From the NCBI GenBank assembly GCA_023459055.1, contig JAEWVR010000036.1, forward strand, positions 15,344 through 79,343: DNA of 64,000 bases. The letters are read 5' to 3'. Shown here piece after piece: positions 58,150-64,000 of this stretch (position 1 is the stretch's first letter; each line of letters starts with the position of its first letter). The notes under the pieces are model-generated. The model did no database searches and was not told the origin of the DNA. It saw only the letters and a program-made list of their open reading frames with translations. This DNA comes from Fibrobacterota bacterium (GTDB lineage Bacteria; Fibrobacterota; Chitinivibrionia; Chitinivibrionales; Chitinispirillaceae). The position numbers and the translations under genes are program-made.

Positions 58150-60347
58150 CTTGTCTGGTCGGTGATCACGAGATCGTATTTATCCGGATTTGCTCTGAAC
58201 GTGTCAAGTGCTGATTTGCTGTCAGAGAATGATGTCACGGTATAACCAAGACTGGTAAGTGTTGCAGTAAGTAAATCTATGAGAACAAGTTCATCATCAA
58301 TAACGAGGATGTTTTCTTTACCTGAAGGAATCGCAGTCTTATCTGCAGTAACCGGTGGTTCATGCTGATCAGTTGACGGAATGTAAATTGTAAAACAAGA
58401 TCCCTTACCACTGGTACTCTCAACAGTCATATTACCATTATGACTTTGTACTATTCCAAAAATAACGGCAAGGCCCATACCTGTGCCTTTTCCAGTTTCC
58501 TTAGTTGTAAAAAATGGCTCGAAGATATGATTAAGCGTCTGTTGATCCATACCGCTTCCGTTATCAATTACGCTGATAACGGTGTAAATACCTTTTTGTA
58601 TAGTACCAATCCGTCCTTCAATTGGTGCATCAATCTGTTGCGTTTTACAGATAATCTGCAGTTCTCCCTTGTCATTCATCGCATGTGCTGCATTTGTACT
58701 TAAATTCATTATAATCTCATGTATTTTGGTCGGATCTGCAAGTACCGTGTGTTGATTCGATTCAATCATTGTAGTGATCTTTATTGATGCAGGCAGGGTC
58801 GCCCGCAACATGTCAACTACTTCGCCGATAATCCTGCCGACATTAACGACCGTTTTAATCTCCTTGCTTTGGCGGCTGAAAGAGAGAATCTGTGCGACAA
58901 GGTTTCTGGCACGTTCTGCACTTTTAATTAATTTATCAATATATGTTCTGTTAGGATCATCACTGCTCATGGAGTCAATCGTTATATCTGCATACCCGAT
59001 AATTCCTCCGAGTATATTATTGAAATCATGTGCGATACCTCCCGCAAGCTGTCCGATTGCTTCCATTTTTTCCGATTGACGTAATCTGTTTATAAGCGTA
59101 ATCTGTTCCGCTTCATATTTTTTTTGCTCAGTAATATCCACGCCGATCACCCAGGAATGCCATTGTGGAATCGGGAATCTGGTTGACACCTTGGACAAGC
59201 TGATAATCCTGAGTGTACCATCTTTAGCGGTCAACGTGAATTGTTTGGAATAGAAATCGGCATCCGCATTGATCATATCACAAAAAGAACGCCGTGAAAG
59301 GTCCTCAGGAATAAGTATTTTTAATGCATCAGGATTATGTTGCATCTCATGAGCGTTATAACCACTAATCCTTTCGCATTCATTATTCCATGCCGTAATG
59401 GTTAGGGTATCGTTAAATGCAGTCATCATGACCGGCATATTTTCAACGATATTACGAAGTCGCGTTTCACTTGACTTTATATCCCATGTTTTTTTGTAAA
59501 CTGCAATCCGCAGGGTGATCACCCATAAAATCAGTAGCAGCGCCATTGTAGCAGTAATTAATAGTGCAACCAGCAGCCATTGTGGCAATCCTGCTTCTGC
59601 ATTGATATGCTGCATAATGTTGTGGTTGGTAGCATGGTAATAGAAAGAGTTTTTATCGTGCTTCCATGCTTCAAGCTGATTATCAATACTGTAAAGCAAC
59701 GCTCCATTGGTGCCCTTTCTGGTTGCAAAGAATGATTTGACAGCACCGAAAACGATGCTGGTCTTTTCAACCTGGTCACTTTGAATGTTGTAGGTGTTAA
59801 ACAGTATACCACCATACACCTCTCCATGTTCAATCAGGGGGATAATCTGATCATGTTTATCAACCTCAACAAATTCACATTCAAAACTGAAATCTTTAAT
59901 GAATGTTTTAAAATTACGGGCATTCTGATCACCTTTCATTATCGCAATCTTTTTTTCGTTTATATCCCGTAGATCGTTGAGTGTCGAATCGGTATGAATC
60001 GCAAGGGTACCCCAGCTTACCATGACAGGAACTTTACAAAAATCAAGTAACTGTTCGCGTTCTTCCGACCATGCAACTGCCGGCATAAGATCTACGGTAC
60101 CCTGCTTTACAAGATCCATTCCCTCGGCCCAGGTACTGGGAACGAACTTGACTTTAAATCCGTTTCGCTCGCCGATTTTTACAATCAGATCACTGAACAG
60201 ACCGGCTGCGTTTCCTTTCGTGTCAATATATGATACCGGTTTGATATCCTTAAGCACGACAACTGAAATGGTTGTTTTTCCAGGTGGTTGTGCTGATGAA
60301 TTGAGTACTGATACAAGGAGCAGTAGAGAAATCAGGATTAGTTTCAT
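58119..60347 (-). CDS. SBP3-PAS hybrid histidine kinase, receiver truncated by a frameshift
   Basis: About 742 residues to the premature stop. A signal peptide, a periplasmic solute-binding-protein family 3 domain (about 25-245: ISVVVLKDIKPVSYIDTKGNAAGLFSDLIVKI), one membrane segment (about 257-280), PAS (about 300-410), HisKA with H440 in GGIAHDFNNILGG, HATPase_c (IDNGSGMDQQTLNHIFEPFFTTKETGKGTGMGLAV), and the first half of a receiver (VIDDE, LVITDQT). The frame then shifts near 58150 and stops after SPESVDWIFQ. GGAG lies 5 nt before the ATG at 60347, which overlaps the upstream regulator's stop (ATGA). A periplasmic amino-acid-like ligand is the likely signal. Confidence 0.85.
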   Translation of the reverse strand: MKLILISLLLLVSVLNSSAQPPGKTTISVVVLKDIKPVSYIDTKGNAAGLFSDLIVKIGERNGFKVKFVPSTWAEGMDLVKQGTVDLMPAVAWSEEREQLLDFCKVPVMVSWGTLAIHTDSTLNDLRDINEKKIAIMKGDQNARNFKTFIKDFSFECEFVEVDKHDQIIPLIEHGEVYGGILFNTYNIQSDQVEKTSIVFGAVKSFFATRKGTNGALLYSIDNQLEAWKHDKNSFYYHATNHNIMQHINAEAGLPQWLLVALLITATMALLLILWVITLRIAVYKKTWDIKSSETRLRNIVENMPVMMTAFNDTLTITAWNNECERISGYNAHEMQHNPDALKILIPEDLSRRSFCDMINADADFYSKQFTLTAKDGTLRIISLSKVSTRFPIPQWHSWVIGVDITEQKKYEAEQITLINRLRQSEKMEAIGQLAGGIAHDFNNILGGIIGYADITIDSMSSDDPNRTYIDKLIKSAERARNLVAQILSFSRQSKEIKTVVNVGRIIGEVVDMLRATLPASIKITTMIESNQHTVLADPTKIHEIIMNLSTNAAHAMNDKGELQIICKTQQIDAPIEGRIGTIQKGIYTVISVIDNGSGMDQQTLNHIFEPFFTTKETGKGTGMGLAVIFGIVQSHNGNMTVESTSGKGSCFTIYIPSTDQHEPPVTADKTAIPSGKENILVIDDELVLIDLLTATLTSLGYTVTSFSDSKSALDTFRANPDKYDLVITDQTSPESVDWIFQ

Positions 60348-61819
60348 AGATGCTCCGGTGATGTGTGTGGTGCTTTTAACAATGTTTCGGATTCGTCGGG
60401 ACAATTTTTCCGAAGCCAGTTATTGAGCGTTTGACGGGTCAGTCCGATCATGTGCGCTGCGAGAGATTTATTGTTATTGGCACGTTTCAACGATTCATCA
60501 ATAAGTGCTCGTTCCACAGTGTCAAGTGTCGGAAGTGGATCGGGAAAAGTGATTGTCTCAACCATTTTTTTTTCTTCATTGGCTGCTAATCTGCGGTTAT
60601 TTGTATCTCCGATTTTCTTTTTGAATGATTCAAGTGAGAGTACACCTCCATTGTGCCGACTGACTGCATCAAAAATCATTCCCCGCAATTCGCGTACATT
60701 TCCGGGAAACGGGTACATGGAGAGAAGTGTGAGAAGTTCCTTTGGATATGTTGGAGTTGATTTGTTAAGTTCATATGATGCCTGTTCGAAGAGCGTGTCA
60801 ATGAGTATCGGAAGGTCATCGGTACGTTCACGTAAAGGAGGAATCGCAATGCTGTGGGCTTCAAGACGGTAATAGAGATCACGTCTGAATACGCCATTGT
60901 GCTGCATCTGACGCAGATTCTGATTTGTCGCTGTGATAATTCGTGCATTACTGTGTTTTGACAGATCGGAACCAAGCGGGAAATAGGAGCCTTCCTGAAG
61001 CAGGCGTAATAGTTTGACTTGCGACTCCGGTCGCAGATCTCCTATCTCGTCAAGAAACAGCGTACCTCCAGTGGCTTCATCAATGAGCCCCTTGCGGTCA
61101 CAGTCAGCACCACTGTAAGCACCTCTTTTATGCCCGAACAGTGTATCGGAAAACATTGTGTCATCAACACCTGCTGCATTGACACATACGAATTTGCCAC
61201 TTCGTCCGCTTAGTTTATGTACCGCACGTGCCATCAGTTCTTTTCCGACACCTGTCTCTCCCATAATTAATACTGGCAGCGATGTCGGTGCAATTGCTTC
61301 AGTATATTTAAAGAGATTGAGCATCTGTTCATTTCGGGTAACTATTTCAGTAAAATCCTCAGGTGATCTGATTCTATTGCTCAGTACACTGGCTTTGAGA
61401 GCAGCAGCTTCACTTTTGATATCACTTATGACTAAAGTTTTGCGAATCGTTGAGATAAGTTCCTCTTTGCGGATTGGCTTGACAATGTAGTCAAAGGCTC
61501 CCTTTTTTATACAGTCAACAGCTATTTTAACATCATTTTGTGCTGTTATAATAATAATCGCAATATCCGGATAATCCTTCGCCAAAAGTGGTAGCAGGTC
61601 CGTTCCGCTGATATATGGCATATTAAGATCAAGAAGAATCATTCCGAATTTTTTATCAGCAATGATCTTTAATACTTCCCGGCTGTCGTGGCACAGCACA
61701 GTGTTAGAGATCCCCTCAGACATAAGGGTCATTGCTGCAGTCCTGATGAACTGCTCCTCATCATCAACAAGAAGTATTGGCAGAGCAGGGTATAGTGATC
61801 GTTCCATAGTTTTTGCCAT
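60344..61819 (-). CDS. NtrC-family sigma-54-dependent response regulator
   Basis: 491 residues. Receiver (LVDDEE, phospho-acceptor D64 in LLDLNMP, Lys in VKPI), AAA+ domain (Walker A GETGVGKE, the sigma-54 loop GAYSGA in place of GAFTGA, Walker B GGTLFLDEIGDL, ATNQNLRQM, RRDLYYRL) and a C-terminal Fis-type helix-turn-helix (NNNKSLAAHMIGLTRQTLNNWLRK). It activates sigma-54 promoters and overlaps the hybrid kinase by ATGA, so the two are probably a cognate pair. Targets unknown. A heptamer repeat lies immediately upstream, so the start (61819 or 61807) is uncertain. Confidence 0.9.
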   Translation of the reverse strand: MAKTMERSLYPALPILLVDDEEQFIRTAAMTLMSEGISNTVLCHDSREVLKIIADKKFGMILLDLNMPYISGTDLLPLLAKDYPDIAIIIITAQNDVKIAVDCIKKGAFDYIVKPIRKEELISTIRKTLVISDIKSEAAALKASVLSNRIRSPEDFTEIVTRNEQMLNLFKYTEAIAPTSLPVLIMGETGVGKELMARAVHKLSGRSGKFVCVNAAGVDDTMFSDTLFGHKRGAYSGADCDRKGLIDEATGGTLFLDEIGDLRPESQVKLLRLLQEGSYFPLGSDLSKHSNARIITATNQNLRQMQHNGVFRRDLYYRLEAHSIAIPPLRERTDDLPILIDTLFEQASYELNKSTPTYPKELLTLLSMYPFPGNVRELRGMIFDAVSRHNGGVLSLESFKKKIGDTNNRRLAANEEKKMVETITFPDPLPTLDTVERALIDESLKRANNNKSLAAHMIGLTRQTLNNWLRKNCPDESETLLKAPHTSPEHL

Positions 61820-61825
61820 GATTTC

Positions 61826-61846
61826 GTGATTCGTGAATCGTGAGTT
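61826..61846. repeat. Heptanucleotide repeat (GTGAATC type, three units)
   Basis: GTGATTC, GTGAATC, GTGAGTT directly upstream of the sigma-54 regulator start. Same unit as at 44029-44063. Confidence 0.7.
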
Positions 61847-62021
61847 CCGATTAAGGTAATAGTATAGGTTACATTAGTTTACTTATAAATGCAACAATGA
61901 TACTATGTTCAGAGTAATTGGAAAAAGATGAGAATTCTTGATTCAGGTCAAGTTTACTGAAATGGTGAAGATGTATACTATTGAAGTTGCTATGACTTTA
62001 TTTGGAATGAGAGGGTAGGCT

Positions 62022-62840
62022 ATGTTTAACGAAACAATTCAGACTATTGGCAGTGCCTCATTTGCAAAAAGTAATGCTGCAAAAGTATCACCGCTTCGCT
62101 ATATAACGGCATCAATGCTTGCAGGTGGATTTGTCGGGCTTGGTATTATCCTGATTTTTTCGATCGGGGCACCATTTGGGGAAGTATCATCTCCTGCTGT
62201 TAAAATCCTTATGGGGGTATCATTCGGCATTGCCTTGTCTCTGGTGATAATGGCAGGAAGTGAGCTTTTCACTGGACTTAACATGGTCGCATCTATTGGC
62301 GTTGTCACCAAAAAGATCACTCTGAAAGATCTCTCATTACTATGGATATTGAGTTATATCGGCAATCTGGCAGGATCACTTCTGATCGCTTTTTTTGCAG
62401 TAAGCGGCGGTGTTCTGAAAAATCCGGTCTTTCACAAATTTATCAATGATGTCGCATTGGTAAAGATGAGCGCTCCGGCTTCGGATCTGTTTTTCAAGGC
62501 TGTTTTATGTAATATTCTGGTATGTCTTGCCGTATGGATGTCATTTAAGCTTAAAGAGGAGATCGCCAAACTGGTAATGGTATTCTGGTGTCTTTTTGCG
62601 TTTATCAGCTCCGGTTATGAACACAGTATTGCTAACATGACACTCTTAAGTATTCCGCTGATGGGAGCACCAATTGATACTGTAACCTGGGCAGGATTTG
62701 TTCGCAATATTGGTATTGTATCATTAGGAAATATAGTTGGAGGTCTTTTAATCGGTCTTGCCTATACCTATATTTCTATTGTACCGGAAAAAAACAGAAA
62801 GGATGGGGTAGGGCATCGTGTCATATCAGGTAACACATGA
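62022..62840 (+). CDS. Formate/nitrite-transporter family channel, probably hydrosulfide or nitrite type
   Basis: 272 residues, six membrane helices. FNT signatures: MLAGGFVGLGIILIFSIGA, VIMAGSELFTGLNM, a central pore-region SGYEHSIANMT (the conserved His) and the glycine-rich last helix GNIVGGLLIGLAY. It overlaps asrA by 23 bp. FNT channels coupled to asrABC export hydrosulfide made by sulfite reductase, so an HSC role is likely; formate or nitrite transport is not excluded. Confidence 0.85.
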   Translation: MFNETIQTIGSASFAKSNAAKVSPLRYITASMLAGGFVGLGIILIFSIGAPFGEVSSPAVKILMGVSFGIALSLVIMAGSELFTGLNMVASIGVVTKKITLKDLSLLWILSYIGNLAGSLLIAFFAVSGGVLKNPVFHKFINDVALVKMSAPASDLFFKAVLCNILVCLAVWMSFKLKEEIAKLVMVFWCLFAFISSGYEHSIANMTLLSIPLMGAPIDTVTWAGFVRNIGIVSLGNIVGGLLIGLAYTYISIVPEKNRKDGVGHRVISGNT

Positions 62841-63828
62841 ACAGTTCAGAGAACTGTTTGGAATGCTTACGGTAACATACCGGATCTATGGACCTTCCCT
62901 GTTTGTTAATAAGGCGGAAGTGTCGGGTTGTGATTATGTCGGATACAGGGAACTGATTTCCTATGATGATCTGATCACGAACGTAAAAAGTTATTTCTCT
63001 CCGAAGGAAGCCCTGTTTTCTCCCCGTGAAGTGCTGTTTTCATTCGATAGTGACCATACCACAGTACCTACTGATGATTCCAAGCCTGTCATCATATTCC
63101 TACGTGCGTGTGATATCAACGGATTTGATCGACTCGACACAATATTTTTACAAAATGGCAAGAATGAGGACTTTTATTATAAACGCAGACGGGATAAGAC
63201 TCATTTCTTTCTTATTGAGTGTGCAGAAAGCTTTGAATCATGCTTCTGCGTCAGTATGAATACAAATACTACTGCTAAGTATGATGTCGCATTCAGGTTT
63301 ACCGATAAGAGTGTTTTCATGCAGATTAACAACAGCATCTTCGAATCACATCTGAGTATTGGTGAATCATCTGATTTCATACCGCGTTTTGTTACAGAGA
63401 ATAAAAGTGCTGTAGCGGTTCCTGATGCGTCGATTGATGAAAAGATATTTTTTGATCCGCTCTGGGATGAATACTCACGTCGGTGTATAGCGTGCGGACG
63501 ATGCAACACAAGCTGCGTTACCTGCACCTGTTTTACGATGCAGGATTACTCAACCGGCAGTGACACGTCAGAACGCCGTCGCCGGTGGGCTTCGTGCCAT
63601 GTTCAGGGATTTACCGATATGGCAGGAGGGCATAGTTTCAGGAAAAAACATGGTGAAAAAATGCGCTTTAAAACAATGCATAAGATAAGTGATTTCAAAC
63701 GCCGTTTTGGTGTCAATATGTGTGTCGGCTGCGGGCGCTGTGATGATGTCTGTCCGGAGTATATCTCTTTTGCAGAATGCATACGGCGTGTTTCAAAAGT
63801 TAGTAATCAGTACAAAAATACTGTTTGA
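62818..63828 (+). CDS. asrA: Anaerobic sulfite reductase subunit A
   Basis: 336 residues. The C-terminal half carries two ferredoxin-type cysteine sets, CIACGRCNTSCVTCTC and CVGCGRCDDVCPEY, and the middle has IIFLRACDINGFDRLDTIFL, as in AsrA. Together with AsrB (flavoprotein) and AsrC (sirohaem) it reduces sulfite to sulfide, passing electrons through its clusters. GTG start at 62818, inside the FNT gene. No asrB follows within the 172 bp left of the window, where repeats and hairpins are found instead. Confidence 0.88.
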   Translation: MSYQVTHEQFRELFGMLTVTYRIYGPSLFVNKAEVSGCDYVGYRELISYDDLITNVKSYFSPKEALFSPREVLFSFDSDHTTVPTDDSKPVIIFLRACDINGFDRLDTIFLQNGKNEDFYYKRRRDKTHFFLIECAESFESCFCVSMNTNTTAKYDVAFRFTDKSVFMQINNSIFESHLSIGESSDFIPRFVTENKSAVAVPDASIDEKIFFDPLWDEYSRRCIACGRCNTSCVTCTCFTMQDYSTGSDTSERRRRWASCHVQGFTDMAGGHSFRKKHGEKMRFKTMHKISDFKRRFGVNMCVGCGRCDDVCPEYISFAECIRRVSKVSNQYKNTV

Positions 63829-63844
63829 TTCCCCGCTGGAAGCG

Positions 63845-63869
63845 CCCCCCTTAATAAGGGGGGGGGGGG
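63845..63869. repeat. C6/G12 inverted homopolymer repeat
   Basis: CCCCCC (63845-63850), TTAATAA, then twelve consecutive Gs (63858-63869). It can form a hairpin 16 bp after the asrA stop. The G run is long enough to slip during replication. Confidence 0.7.
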
Positions 63870-63890
63870 ATAACAATGTCGTTAACTTAA

Positions 63891-64000
63891 CCTTGATGGC
63901 GCCAGCCAAAGTCTGGCGTATTGGGATGTAACATCAGGGATGATGTTACTGAAATATACGGATGGAATCCAACGGGTGAAAACCCCGTGCAGTAAAGCCT
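63891..64000. other. Structured sequence at window edge, nature unknown
   Basis: Three perfect stem-loops in a row: CGCCAG / CTGGCG (63900-63918), GTAACATCA / TGATGTTAC (63928-63949, GGGA loop) and ACGGG / CCCGT (63972-63988). It could be the 5' part of a structured RNA or group-II-intron-like element, or a leader of the next gene. Cut by the window end. Confidence 0.35.

Overview
The window comes from a Gram-negative, probably anaerobic bacterium of moderate-to-low GC. Signs of an outer membrane and LPS are three heptosyltransferase-type (GT9) enzymes, GmhB, lipoproteins with lipoboxes and C-terminal beta-barrels. Signs of anaerobic metabolism are AsrA with a formate/nitrite-type channel, pyruvate phosphate dikinase and a B12-radical SAM enzyme. 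The style (large secreted modular carbohydrate-active proteins, many PAS histidine kinases, GH57-like and malectin/AGE proteins) suggests the FCB group, perhaps Fibrobacterota/Chitinivibrionia. That placement is a guess; no rRNA or tRNA gene was seen.

Layout. 1-2125: end of an S41 protease and an RNA m5U methyltransferase. 2260-9900: envelope-glycan cluster of three GT9, two GT4 and two GT2 enzymes plus a 41-codon CxxC ORF coupled on both sides to its neighbours. 9893-14879: outer-membrane barrel, RsmE, and a minus-strand operon GH57-like protein / STAS-membrane protein / lytic transglycosylase. 15438-18518: pyruvate phosphate dikinase with an in-frame histone-H1-like, AT-hook C-terminal tail. 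18669-21067: ThpR and Nnr. 21225-28550: a tightly coupled operon of an outer-membrane metalloprotease/beta-propeller/barrel protein, a B12-radical SAM enzyme, a ketosynthase, a Cys-less ketosynthase partner and a glutaminyl cyclase. 28584-33735: DUF4143 ATPase, LarB, DusB, PAC2 protein, Cache protein. 33856-41057: second glycan block (GmhB, APH-like kinase, SDR, GT2 paralogues with a remnant copy, a lipoprotein, a StrF-like GT). 41176-47689: DinB, a nuclease-like lipoprotein, an ECF sigma operon and an Rnk-like protein. 48059-52543: a 1494-residue secreted AGE-type protein. 53078-61819: signalling genes (MEDS protein plus hybrid kinase; Fic protein behind an operator array; NtrC-type regulator plus a hybrid kinase whose receiver is frameshifted). 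62022-64000: FNT channel and AsrA, then repeats and structured DNA at the window edge.

Two things stand out. First, the PPDK gene continues into a Lys/Ala-rich DNA-binding-like tail that has its own good Shine-Dalgarno and ATG, so it may make both a fusion and a free histone-like protein. Second, intergenic DNA is seeded with tandem repeats of many sequences but always a 7-bp period; in several genes (and in one gene by another palindromic repeat) the repeat supplies the last codons and the stop.
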